Below the pieces are notes generated by a model, which was not told the origin of the DNA, searched no databases, and saw only the letters and a list, made by a program, of their open reading frames with translations. A stretch of DNA of 64,000 nucleotides from an uncultured Oscillospiraceae bacterium (GTDB lineage: Bacteria > Bacillota > Clostridia > Oscillospirales > Oscillospiraceae), in contig CAJULD010000016.1 of NCBI GenBank assembly GCA_910587505.1, forward strand, positions 1 to 64,000, written 5' to 3'. Positions 34,257 to 43,005 of this stretch are shown in pieces. The position numbers were made by a program, and so were the translations under genes. Each line of letters begins with the position of its first letter. Position 1 is the first letter of the stretch.

Positions 34257-34545
34257 TAAAAAAGACCCCGTCTCTTTTCCAGCAAAGAGACAGGATCATT
34301 GTCTTTCAACGATCTTGCGGTACCACTCTTTTTGCCGCCGCAGGCGGCCTCTCAGCGTGACTAACATCACTTTCCGGTGTAACGGCCGGAAGCCGTCCGT
34401 CCTAATTAGGGGCGCGCCCCGTTCAGACCGGCCGCTCCGGGGCGACTCATACGAAGCGTCCCGCCGCCGGCTCGCACCATCCGCCGGCTCTCTGAAGCGG
34501 GAGCAGCTTCGCTTTTTCCCCATCGCTGCGTTTACAATATCTTTG
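34257..34545 (-). promoter_or_regulatory. T-box riboswitch leader of the ilv operon
   Basis: On the minus strand the leader shows the T-box core AGTGGTACCGCAA (34315-34327) that pairs with the uncharged tRNA end. A terminator stem follows (GACCCCGTCTCTTT with its partner, 34264-34297) and runs into six to seven T residues. Upstream, stem I has the AG-bulge-type segment AGAGAGCCGG and GGTGCGAGCCGGC characteristic of T-boxes. A competing antiterminator is implied. The gene order predicts sensing of a branched-chain tRNA, but I could not place the specifier codon with confidence. Confidence 0.88.
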
Positions 34546-34550
34546 TTCGC

Positions 34551-34578
34551 ATTATATCATGGTTTTGAGATTTGTCAA
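34551..34578 (-). promoter_or_regulatory. Promoter of the ilv T-box leader
   Basis: On the minus strand a consensus TTGACA (34573-34578) and TATAAT (34551-34556) are 16 bp apart, placing the start of the leader near 34544. Confidence 0.8.
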
Positions 34579-34696
34579 GGTGGGAAATTATAGAGGGAGT
34601 GAACAAATTGAAATCAGGCAGCCGCCGGTTGCACAGCCGGAATTCCCGCCCTTCCACATACACGCCAGTCATTCCGCCAGGAAGAAAAAGAGAATG

Positions 34697-35191
34697 TCAG
34701 CGATCATGGGGCAGCGGCCTCCAGCTCATATCACCAAAATACTTGTCATTTAATTTCCAATACACTTTGGAAATTGCCTGGCACACTCTGTACTCTGACT
34801 TATAACCTGATTCATCTATGATATAGAACGGACTGGACGCGCCAAATTTCACCGTCCCGCCGTCTTCCAGCTCCAGCCGGAACATCCGTCCGCCGCAGCC
34901 GTCGTAATCCAAATACGATTGACTCCCTGTTCCGTACCATTCCACCTCAGCCAGAGCGTCCAATACTTCCGCGCTCTCAGCTTCGCTCAATTCCTGTTCC
35001 CTGAGACCCCGGGAATAGAGCGTCACGCTTTTGACCTCCGACAAAGGCAGCCTCGACGGCTCCTCTCCCGGCTCTGCTTCTTCTGAAACCGGCTGCATTT
35101 CTTCCGGCTCCGCTTCTTCTGCAGCAGTGCCGCAAGAACAGACAATTCCGGAAAGCAGGAGAAGCAGGCAGGCAATTTTTAAGAGTTTCAT
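34697..35191 (-). CDS. Putative lipoprotein
   Basis: 164 residues. A lipoprotein signal peptide ends at the lipobox SGIVC with Cys17, followed by an acidic Glu/Pro linker (about 20-50) and a small globular domain of about 110 residues. I do not recognise the domain. The ATG at 35191 follows GGAGG; a TTG two codons earlier is less likely. It is the last of three genes (XRE-membrane regulator, four-helix membrane protein, lipoprotein) on the minus strand. The layout suggests a small envelope-associated module, with function unknown. Confidence 0.75.
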   Translation of the reverse strand: MKLLKIACLLLLLSGIVCSCGTAAEEAEPEEMQPVSEEAEPGEEPSRLPLSEVKSVTLYSRGLREQELSEAESAEVLDALAEVEWYGTGSQSYLDYDGCGGRMFRLELEDGGTVKFGASSPFYIIDESGYKSEYRVCQAISKVYWKLNDKYFGDMSWRPLPHDR

Positions 35192-35224
35192 CTTCAAACA
35201 GCCTCCATCTGATTTCCTGCACCT

Positions 35225-35680
35225 TCAGGCCCTGTTTTTCCAAAAAGGCAGGTGCAGCATAAGGATAACGGTCAAAACGCCGGTAATGACGGCGGACAAC
35301 GGCGTTTTGCAGATAAGGAGAGTGATCGCGCTGGCGCCGGCGGAGAGAAGTACAGAGATAGGCACGGCTAAATGGCAGTTGTTGACCTTCTCCTCCCCTC
35401 TGTACAGCGTCAGGAGAAGGATGCTTGCCGCCGCTGTACAGGCAATCGCTGAAATAAGAGGAGCAAAATTGCCGTGCAGGAAAGGATGCAGGTCAAAATA
35501 GGAATACTTTGGCAGATTCAAGCTCAGATATTTTTCTCCAGTAAAGTACAGGTATTGACTGGAAACGCCATAGGGTATTGCCTGAAGCACTATAACAGCC
35601 AGCAGCAGGATCAGCGATATCAAATGTGGTACAGCTGTTTTTCGCCTCAATGTTTTTTCTGTCACCTCTCTCTCTACCAA
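35225..35680 (-). CDS. Four-helix membrane protein
   Basis: 151 residues with four hydrophobic segments (about 18-38, 70-92, 104-120, 122-145). No known family recognised. The frame opens with a TTG at 35680, overlapping the upstream HTH gene by seven bases; a GTG five codons later is an alternative start, and neither has a strong ribosome site. It sits between the XRE-membrane gene and the lipoprotein gene on the same strand, so it is probably expressed with them. Confidence 0.6.
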   Translation of the reverse strand: MVEREVTEKTLRRKTAVPHLISLILLLAVIVLQAIPYGVSSQYLYFTGEKYLSLNLPKYSYFDLHPFLHGNFAPLISAIACTAAASILLLTLYRGEEKVNNCHLAVPISVLLSAGASAITLLICKTPLSAVITGVLTVILMLHLPFWKNRA

Positions 35681-36153
35681 CCATGTTCAAACTCACCATC
35701 CAATGAAAAACCTGTATACTCCTGCTCCAACTCATCGAGTGGAATCGCATCACTTCCTTTCAGGAGGGTACCCGCTATGTAGACTGCTGCTGCCAGCGCA
35801 AGAACAGAGACAACGGCAACAAGAGCGATCATCCATTTTTTCAGGCTCGCGATCTCCTCTTTGATCTCATTGCCGAGAGGGCTTTCTTCCGCTGAATTTC
35901 CCGTATCCTGCTGAGGCGGCGCCTCCGGCGCGGCTTTGCCTGGGTCCGGAAGGTCCAGCGCATCGTTCAGCAGCGTGTCTATCGGTATGCCGTAAAATGC
36001 GCTCAGGCTGCGCAGGTTCTCAACGGCAGGCTCGGCAGCGCCGACCTCCCATTTTGAAATCGCCTGACGGGATACGTCCACCGCCTCCGCCAGTTCCTGC
36101 TGGGTCAGCTTCTCTCTTTTTCTCAGTTGAATCAGTTTTTCGCAACACTCCAT
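35674..36153 (-). CDS. XRE-family HTH regulator with a C-terminal membrane helix
   Basis: 159 residues. The HTH domain (about 1-62) has LTQQELAEAVDVSRQAISKWE and SLSAFYGIPIDTLL, the common Firmicute XRE type. A Pro/Ala linker (about 65-90) leads to one membrane helix (about 107-130) and a short outer tail. Such membrane-tethered repressors often sense envelope state and control adjacent genes. The ATG at 36153 follows AAAGGAG at five bases; eight extra upstream residues are possible. It heads the three-gene minus-strand set. Confidence 0.85.
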   Translation of the reverse strand: MECCEKLIQLRKREKLTQQELAEAVDVSRQAISKWEVGAAEPAVENLRSLSAFYGIPIDTLLNDALDLPDPGKAAPEAPPQQDTGNSAEESPLGNEIKEEIASLKKWMIALVAVVSVLALAAAVYIAGTLLKGSDAIPLDELEQEYTGFSLDGEFEHGW

Positions 36154-36260
36154 GGGATCTCCTTTATCTTCTGTCATAATATAAAAACGGCACGGAAAAA
36201 TAAACCATCTTCTCTTTACATCTGCGCAACCGGAGATTGCACAACCGGGGATTTTAACTG

Positions 36261-36293
36261 AACAGGCGGGAAAGAAATCCTTTCCCGCCTGTT
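36261..36293 (-). terminator. Hairpin after htrA
   Basis: AACAGGCGGGAAAG (36261-36274) pairs with CTTTCCCGCCTGTT (36280-36293), 17 bp beyond the htrA stop on the minus strand. The downstream T content is modest. Confidence 0.6.
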
Positions 36294-36309
36294 GATACAG
36301 CTTTTCAGC

Positions 36310-37698
36310 TTACTCTGCCATCATAATCATGGTAAATTCCAGATACTCCCCGTCCCGCCAGACCTGCACGGGGACCTCGTCGCCCACGTAGAGCTGCCGG
36401 CGCAGACTCAGGATCTGCTCATAGCTGACGATCTCCTGACCGTTGAAGACCGTCAGATAATCCCCGGCCCGCAGGCCCGCCCGGTCACCGCTGAGGCCTT
36501 CGGAAATCTCCTCCAGCTTCAGGCCGGTCCGTCCGTCCGGCAGGGTCTGGGGAATGCGGTTGACGGTGACGCCCAGCACCGGCTGAGGCTGCAGCTTGCC
36601 GAATGCAACCAGTTCGTTCACCCATCGCAGGGCCAGACTGGAGGGAATGGCAAAGCCCAGACCCTCAATGGTGTCGTTATCGCTCATCATTTTGATGGTG
36701 TTGATGCCGATGACCTGCCCGTACTGATTAATCAGCGGGCCGCCGGAGTTGCCGCTGTTCAGGGCGGCGGTGGTCTGGAGCAGGGTCATGATGACGCCGT
36801 CCACGTCCACATCCCGGTTAATGGCGGAGACGATGCCGTTGGTCAGGGTGTTTCGCAGTTCCACCCCCAGGGGATTGCCGATGGCGTACACCGGGTCTCC
36901 CACCTGAAGGTCGTCGGACACGCCGAACTCCGCCGCCGGCAGGTCCTCCGCCTCGATTTTCAGCACGGCCAGATCCGCGTCCTCGTCATAGCCCACCACC
37001 ATGGCCTCGTGTTCCTCCACCACGCCGTGGGCGTCGGTGACCCACACGTCGCAGCCGGAGCACCCGGCAATCACATGACAGTTGGTCAGAATGTACCCGT
37101 CCTCTGAAAAAATGACCCCGGTGCCCACGCTGGCCATGCCGGTATACAGCCTCTGCCGTCCCAGCACAGCCACCACGGAGGGCGTCACCTGATCGTAGAC
37201 CTCCTTGGGCGTCAGCTCCGGCAGGCCGCCGGCGGAAATCAGGGTCAGCCGGACGTCGCCCCCTACGGGATAGCCGGGGATGGTGATATCCATGTTTTCC
37301 GGCAGCTCCATGTTCCAGTTAAAATGATCTTCCGGAGGCGGCAGACCCTCCTGGCTGCCGGGACGGTCCGGCCCTCTGCCGCCGGGCAGCATCAGGCCGT
37401 ACTGCGTCACATACCACACTCCCACGCCCAGGCACAGCAGGATCGTCAGCAGGGAGAATCCCACATACAGCCGCACGCCCCACCGGGCCCTGGGCTTTTC
37501 CGGCGGGTTCAGCGGACCGTCCGCCCGGCGGGCGGGCGCGGGCGGGGCCTTCTCTTCCGGCCGGGCGCGCATGCACTCCGGCAGCGCCCGCTCATAGCGC
37601 AGCGTTACCGGCTCCAGGTCCTCCGCCTGACGGTAGGTCAGGACAATCTCCTGCCGCCCCTCGTCCGGCGTTTCCAATTCCCTCCAAAGCTCTTCCAT
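36310..37698 (-). CDS. htrA: HtrA/DegP-type membrane serine protease with PDZ domain
   Basis: 462 residues. A cytoplasmic N-terminus of about 70 residues, Pro-rich, precedes one membrane helix (about 75-97), then an extracytoplasmic trypsin-like domain with the triad His208 (TNCHVI), Asp242 (DADLAVLK) and Ser318 (NSGNSGGPL). A C-terminal PDZ domain (about 370-460) recognises unfolded substrates. The ATG at 37698 is preferred over an upstream TTG. It lies downstream of a response regulator/kinase pair, like CssRS-controlled HtrA in Bacillus, and is probably part of an envelope-stress response. Confidence 0.95.
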   Translation of the reverse strand: MEELWRELETPDEGRQEIVLTYRQAEDLEPVTLRYERALPECMRARPEEKAPPAPARRADGPLNPPEKPRARWGVRLYVGFSLLTILLCLGVGVWYVTQYGLMLPGGRGPDRPGSQEGLPPPEDHFNWNMELPENMDITIPGYPVGGDVRLTLISAGGLPELTPKEVYDQVTPSVVAVLGRQRLYTGMASVGTGVIFSEDGYILTNCHVIAGCSGCDVWVTDAHGVVEEHEAMVVGYDEDADLAVLKIEAEDLPAAEFGVSDDLQVGDPVYAIGNPLGVELRNTLTNGIVSAINRDVDVDGVIMTLLQTTAALNSGNSGGPLINQYGQVIGINTIKMMSDNDTIEGLGFAIPSSLALRWVNELVAFGKLQPQPVLGVTVNRIPQTLPDGRTGLKLEEISEGLSGDRAGLRAGDYLTVFNGQEIVSYEQILSLRRQLYVGDEVPVQVWRDGEYLEFTMIMMAE

Positions 37699-37918
37699 TA
37701 CCACACTACCCTCAATCAAAAAGTGTCATCCCATTACCTGCAGCAGTCATCAAAATTCCGGACAAGAGCCCGGAGGTACAAATGCTGTCCTGCGCGGCTG
37801 CCCGCGCTTTCCTGTTTGCCACGAATGTTGAAGCCTGCTGCAATACAGAGTTTTTTAGTTCTTTTTTGCCGCTTTTTTGTTTTTCATTCTTTTTTCAGGA
37901 AAAAGGCCGGTCTCCGCC

Positions 37919-39364
37919 TCACACGGATTTTGCGTGCTCCTCCGCCAGCTGGACGGAGAAGGAGAAGGTTGTCACCCCGTTCTCGCTGGTGGCGGTGATT
38001 TTTTCGTGGTGCTGCTCCAGAATGGTCCGCACGATATACAGCCCCAGCCCCACGCCGTCCTTGTCCTCGCTGCGGGAGCGGTCCGACTTGTGGAACCGCT
38101 CGAACAGCAGCGGCAGCTCCTCCGGCGGGATCGTCTGGCCGGTGTTGCGCACCGTCACGGCGGCTTTTTCCCCCCGGATTTCCAGCCCCAGAAACAGAGT
38201 GCTGCCCTGGGACGCGAACTTGGCGGCATTCTCCAGCAGGTTGTATATCACCTGGGTCAGCAGGTCGTTGTCCCCCAGCACCATCACCGGGTCCTCCGGG
38301 ATCTCCACGTCCACGTCCAGTCCCCGGCTGGTGATCTTTTTCTCCATGCTTACCAGTACCCGGCGCATGGACTCGGAGAGGTCGAAGGGGACCTTCTGCT
38401 TGATGAGGTCCATGCTCTGGAGCTGGCTGACGTCCAGCATCCGGCGGACCAGGCGGGCCAGACGGCGGCTCTCGGCGGAGATGATGGACAGGTACTGCCG
38501 CTCCTCCTCCGAAGAAATCACGCCGTCAAGGATGCCGTCGGCGTAGCCGGCAATGGTGGTCATGGGCGTTTTCAGCTCGTGGGAGATGTTGGCGATGAAT
38601 TCCCGGCGCTGCTGCTCCGTTTTTTGCAGCGAGTCGGCCATGGCGTTAAAGGATTCGATCAGCTCCCCGATTTCATCCTCCCTGCCGCTGTTATGAACCC
38701 GCGCGTCAAAATTCCCCTCGGCAAATTTCCGGGCGGCGGAGGCCATATCCCGGATGGGCTTGGTTTGCTGCATGGCGGTCGTCGCCGTGGCCACGAAGGC
38801 GATCAGCAGCACCGTAATGGCGGTCATGGCGAAGATGCCCAGAAAGGCCCGCCACATTTCCGTCATCGCGTTGGGCTCGGCAATGGCCAGAACGGGCCCG
38901 ATCTCCACCATGCCCTCCGTCCGGGCGGGTACGGCCACTACGGCCCGCGCCTTTTCGTAATAGCTCAGCGAGGATACGCCCATGTAGGTCTCGCCTCTGG
39001 CCAGCTTTTTCCCCATGGCGGCGGGCAGAGTCAGGTTCTGCCCGTTCATGTTGGCGTCGGTGCCTATGAAAGCGCCCTCGTAGGGGATCCAGATGAGAAA
39101 ATCGGTGCCGCTCATCAGCTCGGCCACGTCCAGCATGTTGCGGATGTCCTCCCCCCGGGCCAGAGAGGTGCCCGGCTTGGAGTAGGCGTCCAGGGCCATC
39201 TGCGCGATGATCTCCGCCCGGTCCCGCAGCTCGTTCCGCTTCTCCGTCATGATATAGCTGTATGTCAGGGAAAAAAAGGACGCCCCCAGCAGAACCAGCG
39301 TCAGCGCCACCATGCCCACAGTGACGGTAAAGGTCCGCCAGTAGATGCCCTTGAATCGTTTCAT
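37919..39364 (-). CDS. Sensor histidine kinase with HAMP domain
   Basis: 481 residues. Membrane helices (about 12-36 and 172-196) flank an extracellular sensor of about 135 residues. HAMP follows (197-250), then His262 in ISHELKTPMTTIAGY, and the ATPase N and G boxes (NLLENAAKFA, KDGVGLGLYIVRTI). The ATG at 39364 follows AAAGGAGATAT. It lies 250 bp after the response regulator gene and before htrA on the minus strand. The sensed signal is unknown; with HtrA downstream, misfolded or damaged envelope protein is plausible. Confidence 0.93.
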   Translation of the reverse strand: MKRFKGIYWRTFTVTVGMVALTLVLLGASFFSLTYSYIMTEKRNELRDRAEIIAQMALDAYSKPGTSLARGEDIRNMLDVAELMSGTDFLIWIPYEGAFIGTDANMNGQNLTLPAAMGKKLARGETYMGVSSLSYYEKARAVVAVPARTEGMVEIGPVLAIAEPNAMTEMWRAFLGIFAMTAITVLLIAFVATATTAMQQTKPIRDMASAARKFAEGNFDARVHNSGREDEIGELIESFNAMADSLQKTEQQRREFIANISHELKTPMTTIAGYADGILDGVISSEEERQYLSIISAESRRLARLVRRMLDVSQLQSMDLIKQKVPFDLSESMRRVLVSMEKKITSRGLDVDVEIPEDPVMVLGDNDLLTQVIYNLLENAAKFASQGSTLFLGLEIRGEKAAVTVRNTGQTIPPEELPLLFERFHKSDRSRSEDKDGVGLGLYIVRTILEQHHEKITATSENGVTTFSFSVQLAEEHAKSV

Positions 39365-39615
39365 CCGGTATATCTCCTTTGATCCGGAACCTGTCAAAGC
39401 GGTTCCGCCATGCCGCCAGGCCAAAAAATTTTGAATGAGTTGCTCTTTCCCCGGCAGCTTTTCCCCTTTTCCGGAGTCAGTTTGAGGGAAGACAAACCTC
39501 CGGGTTAAAAGGCACTAAAGCAGGTCGATGCCCGGTCGGGCACCAGACCAGCGCAGCCGGGCTGCCCAAAAGGCTGTCGCAGCGCACCTTGAAAACAGGA
39601 AGCTTACGCCAACGG

Positions 39616-40314
39616 CTATTTTGCCGGTCTGGGCGGCGCGACCTCAAATTTGTACCCTACGCCCCAGACGGTTTTCAGCGCCCACTGGTCGGACACGTCC
39701 TCCACTTTCTCGCGAAGACGCTTGATGTGTACGTCCACCGTCCGGCTGTCGCCGAAATAGTCGAAGCCCCACACCTCGTCGAGCAGCTGATTTCTGGTGT
39801 ACACCCGGTTGGGGGTGGAAGCCAGATGGTACAGAAGCTCCAGCTCCTTCGGCGGCGTATCCACTTTCTTTCCGTCCACCGTCAGCTCGTAGGAATCCAG
39901 ATTGATCTCCAGCCTGTCAAAGACCAGTCTCTTGCGGGTGTCCTCCGGGATCTCGGTCCTGCGGAGCACGGCGTTGATGCGGGCGATGAGCTCCTTCATC
40001 TCAAAGGGCTTGACGATATAGTCGTCCGCCCCCATTTCCAGACCCTGGATGCGGTCGAAGACCTCGCTCTTGGCCGTAATCATGATGATGGGCGCGCGGC
40101 TGCTCTCCCGGATCTTGCCGCATACCGCCCAGCCGTCCATCACCGGCAGCATCAGATCCAGCAGCACCATGTCCGGCTGCCAGGACCGGAAGGTCTCCAC
40201 CGCGCTGCCGCCATCGAAGACCGCCTGGACCTCGAAGCCCTCCTTGTCCAGATACATACGGATCAAATCGGAAATGTTGTGGTCGTCCTCCACTACCAGT
40301 ATTTTCCTTGCCAT
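39616..40314 (-). CDS. OmpR-family response regulator
   Basis: 232 residues. The receiver domain has D10/D11, phosphoacceptor D53 (LLDLMLPVMD) and K102 (VKPF). The winged-helix domain shows TPPKELELLYHLAS and VDVHIKRLREKVE. It pairs with the histidine kinase downstream; the 250-bp gap between them (39365-39615) is unusual for such a pair and has no gene, only a TGCCCGG/TCGGGCA hairpin. Likely target genes include htrA, by position. Confidence 0.93.
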   Translation of the reverse strand: MARKILVVEDDHNISDLIRMYLDKEGFEVQAVFDGGSAVETFRSWQPDMVLLDLMLPVMDGWAVCGKIRESSRAPIIMITAKSEVFDRIQGLEMGADDYIVKPFEMKELIARINAVLRRTEIPEDTRKRLVFDRLEINLDSYELTVDGKKVDTPPKELELLYHLASTPNRVYTRNQLLDEVWGFDYFGDSRTVDVHIKRLREKVEDVSDQWALKTVWGVGYKFEVAPPRPAK

Positions 40315-40428
40315 AGCTTCCTCCCGCCCCCCGGCGCGGCGCGCCGGAACAGGGGCTTCTCCATCGTATTGATTCCAATTATACCCGCAAATCGGATTTT
40401 TTCTTGAACTTTCTGTAAATTAGAGTCT

Positions 40429-41526
40429 CTAAGCTGTCAGCCGCCAGGCGCTGATATGATAGCGTCCCTCTTTCAGCCCCTCCAGCACCTCCGGCAGCGC
40501 CTCCAGATTCCCGTCATCCCAATAGACCGCCACGTCCTCCCGGTGCTGTCCGATGGCCCGGAGCAGTCCCATGGCCGTCTCCCTGCCGGCGTTGAGCTGC
40601 CTGCGCACCGGCACGCAGCCCTGCTCCGCAAGCAGCGCCGTCAGATCCGCCTCCCCCTCGTACCAGACCAGCTCCAGAGGGACACACGCAGCCCGCCACA
40701 GGGCCTCCCGGCCCGGCTCCAGCTCTCCTGCCGCTTCCTCCGCCGTCGCGCCCTGTATCCGCAGGGCCACGGCGTGGCCCCCGGCCACCAGGGAGCGCAG
40801 CAGGTCCCCGTCCTCCATCTGTTCCGCCGTCAGCAGGAAGGTGGCCTGGACCTCCTCCAGCTCCGGCAGCGCCTGCGCGGCGTCCTGTCCGTCAAAGAGG
40901 AGATAGACCTTCTGCCCCTCCGCCGCCTGAATGGGCGGCTCCGGCTGCGTCGGGCCGGGGTCGTCCGGCGGGCGGCTGGTCACCGTGCGGGTGTATTCGC
41001 TGTACCGGTCGCTCATCAGTCGGGTGGCGGCATAAACAAAATCGCTGTCACTGAGGATGACGCTGCCGCTCTTCACCCGAATCAGTGGGGCCATGTCCGT
41101 CTCGGTCCAGGTCCAGGTCAGCCCGAAGTAGCGGCAGACCAGATTCAGCGGGAAGAACACCACGCCGCCCCGCTCGATGGCGTAGCCGCTGTACAGATTG
41201 CCCACCTTGTCATAGGCCACCTGTCCGGCCAGGTCGAAGCGGAGATCCAGCGTGCCGCTGTAAAGCATGGCCAGTCCCAGACTGCTGCTGCGTGCGTAGG
41301 AGACGCCCAGGTCTCCCAGATCCGATTCCTCAAAGATCCGGCTGGAGACGTAGAGCACGCCGTTGGAATAGAAGGGCATCGTCTCGTCGTTCAGGTCCAG
41401 CAGCTGGTCGTTGGCCGCCGTGAAGTAGACGCCGGAGGCGGCCGCTCGGCCCGGCCGGACGCTCAGGCAAGCCAGCAGAAGCAGGAACATTCCCCATGCG
41501 CCCCACCGGCGCAGATTTTTTTTCAA
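40429..41526 (-). CDS. Secreted stalk-domain protein with degenerate polysaccharide-deacetylase-like domain
   Basis: About 365 residues. A signal peptide (about 1-30, ending near GRAAA) precedes a domain of about 130 residues with GVYFTAAND and FPLNLVCRYFGLTWTW, similar to the copper-amine-oxidase N-terminal (stalk) domain of clostridial cell-wall proteins. After a Pro linker, a domain beginning KVYLLFDGQDA with ATFLLTAEQM and GGHAVALRI copies the NodB deacetylase fold, but the catalytic FDDGP and metal His residues are lost, so it is probably a pseudoenzyme. I start it at a TTG (41526) that follows AAAGGAGG; a longer frame runs into repeat sequence. Confidence 0.7.
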   Translation of the reverse strand: MKKNLRRWGAWGMFLLLLACLSVRPGRAAASGVYFTAANDQLLDLNDETMPFYSNGVLYVSSRIFEESDLGDLGVSYARSSSLGLAMLYSGTLDLRFDLAGQVAYDKVGNLYSGYAIERGGVVFFPLNLVCRYFGLTWTWTETDMAPLIRVKSGSVILSDSDFVYAATRLMSDRYSEYTRTVTSRPPDDPGPTQPEPPIQAAEGQKVYLLFDGQDAAQALPELEEVQATFLLTAEQMEDGDLLRSLVAGGHAVALRIQGATAEEAAGELEPGREALWRAACVPLELVWYEGEADLTALLAEQGCVPVRRQLNAGRETAMGLLRAIGQHREDVAVYWDDGNLEALPEVLEGLKEGRYHISAWRLTA

Positions 41527-41884
41527 AACGGCGCCTCCTTTCTGCTCCCCCGGGGGCTTTTCGTTTTTATATAGTGTAGCATAAAACGGCCTCGCTGACA
41601 ATCCAAAAATTGCGGAAGCTTTCCGTTGCGGCCCCGCGGGGCCACAACGGATTTTTTGTCGCCGCCGCGGCAGGGCCTGCTTTTTCCACAGGGAAAGGCA
41701 GCAAAAAGTTTCGCAGGAGGCGGAGCCCCCTGCGAATCCCCGGACGGTTCTTGACTGGCACAACGCAGCGCACTGTCCTGCGGCCACCCACGGGCCCTTT
41801 CGGCAGCCCCTGCCGTTTCAGGAATGGCCGGCTCCCGTTTCCGTCAGACGGCCCCTTGCCGGGCGGTCTCTCTTTAACAGGCCG
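41527..41884. repeat. Intergenic mosaic repeat block
   Basis: 358 bp with no gene. It contains a hairpin module CCTGCTTTTTCC...GGGAAAGGCAGC (41676-41702), a tail ending CCCCCTGCGAATCCCC (41726-41741), and a 29-bp word at 41853-41881 with core GGTCTCTCTTTAACAGG. All three recur with small changes at 63391-63418, about 63444-63460 and 63522-63550. Confidence 0.75.
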
Positions 41885-42886
41885 TCAGCAGTTTCTCTTC
41901 AGCCGCCGGATATCCTCCCCAAAAAACCGGATAATCTGATACTCTCCCCGGATGCGGGATAAAACTGCCTCTCCGTACCGCCGTCCGGTTTCCTCAGCGG
42001 ACAGATTGGTGGACAGCACGGTCTTCCGGTTGTTGACCAGCCGGTCGTTGATGATCTGATATACCACCGCTTTGGCAAAGGGCAGCTCCATCTCCGTACC
42101 CAGATCGTCCATAATCAGCAGGTCGCAGTTCAGGTACCGGTTGACGTCCCGGTCCGGGTCCTCCTCATAGGGGTCCTCCCGGCCAAACTTGCGCAGCTCA
42201 AATTGCTGCAGGATATGGGCCGCCGTATCGTATACCACGGAGAAGCCCCGCTCGCTGACCACACGGGCGATACAGGCGGAGAGAAACGTCTTCCCCAGCC
42301 CCGGCGCGCCGGTAAAGAACAGGTTGCTGCTGCCGTGGGAGAAGGCCGTGGCATACTTTTCGCACACCTCCCGGACCATCCGCATGTTGTCACGGGGACT
42401 GCACCCGTACACCGGCGACACCTGCCGGGAATACCACTCCAGAGAGAAGCGCTCAAAGCTCTGGTTCTCCAGGTCCATCAGACGGCTCAGCCGTCGGTTC
42501 TGCTCACTGGTGTAGTACGCCATCAGGCACCGGCAGGGCGCCCCGTCCGGCAGATATCCTGCGTCGCCGCAAAGCGGACAGGCGGGCGCGTCGTCCAGCG
42601 CCCCGCTGTCGAACCCCGCCTGCCTGAGCAGCGTCTCCCGCTTTTGCTGGAGCGCCAGATTGCTTTCCTCCAGCGCCCGCAGCGCCTCCTCCGGGCTGCC
42701 CTCGCTCTCAAAGGCCGCCAGTACGATCCGGGCCGCCGTGCTCCGCAGCTCCCGGTCGATGGCCTCCACAGCCGGAGCCCGCCGGTAAATTTCTGCCCTG
42801 CGCTGCTCCAGGCGGGCCTGCCGCCGGGTCCTGTCCGCCTGAAACCGGCGGAAGGCCTCGGACATCACGCTTCCATCCCGCGGCAT
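41885..42886 (-). CDS. dnaI: DnaC/DnaI-type helicase loader ATPase
   Basis: 333 residues. The N-terminal part has coiled helices and a zinc-like cluster, Cys103/106/118/120 (CPLCG...CRC), as in DnaI. The AAA+ domain has Walker A at 193-200 (GAPGLGKT), Walker B CDLLIMDDLG and an Arg-finger region near SRIRGEYQ. It loads the replicative helicase at origins and stalled forks. The ATG at 42886 follows AGGAGG at eight bases; 17 extra residues from an upstream ATG are possible. It lies downstream of the DnaD-like gene, the usual primosome pairing. Confidence 0.88.
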   Translation of the reverse strand: MPRDGSVMSEAFRRFQADRTRRQARLEQRRAEIYRRAPAVEAIDRELRSTAARIVLAAFESEGSPEEALRALEESNLALQQKRETLLRQAGFDSGALDDAPACPLCGDAGYLPDGAPCRCLMAYYTSEQNRRLSRLMDLENQSFERFSLEWYSRQVSPVYGCSPRDNMRMVREVCEKYATAFSHGSSNLFFTGAPGLGKTFLSACIARVVSERGFSVVYDTAAHILQQFELRKFGREDPYEEDPDRDVNRYLNCDLLIMDDLGTEMELPFAKAVVYQIINDRLVNNRKTVLSTNLSAEETGRRYGEAVLSRIRGEYQIIRFFGEDIRRLKRNC

Positions 42887-43005
42887 GTATTCTTCCTCCT
42901 TTTCCTGGGGAACCGCTGAATAATTTTCCGCATACATCCTCTTACCGGAAATTCCCGCCGCTCTTCGTCAGAAAAAATTTTCGATGTAAATCCGCATGCG
43001 CCGGT

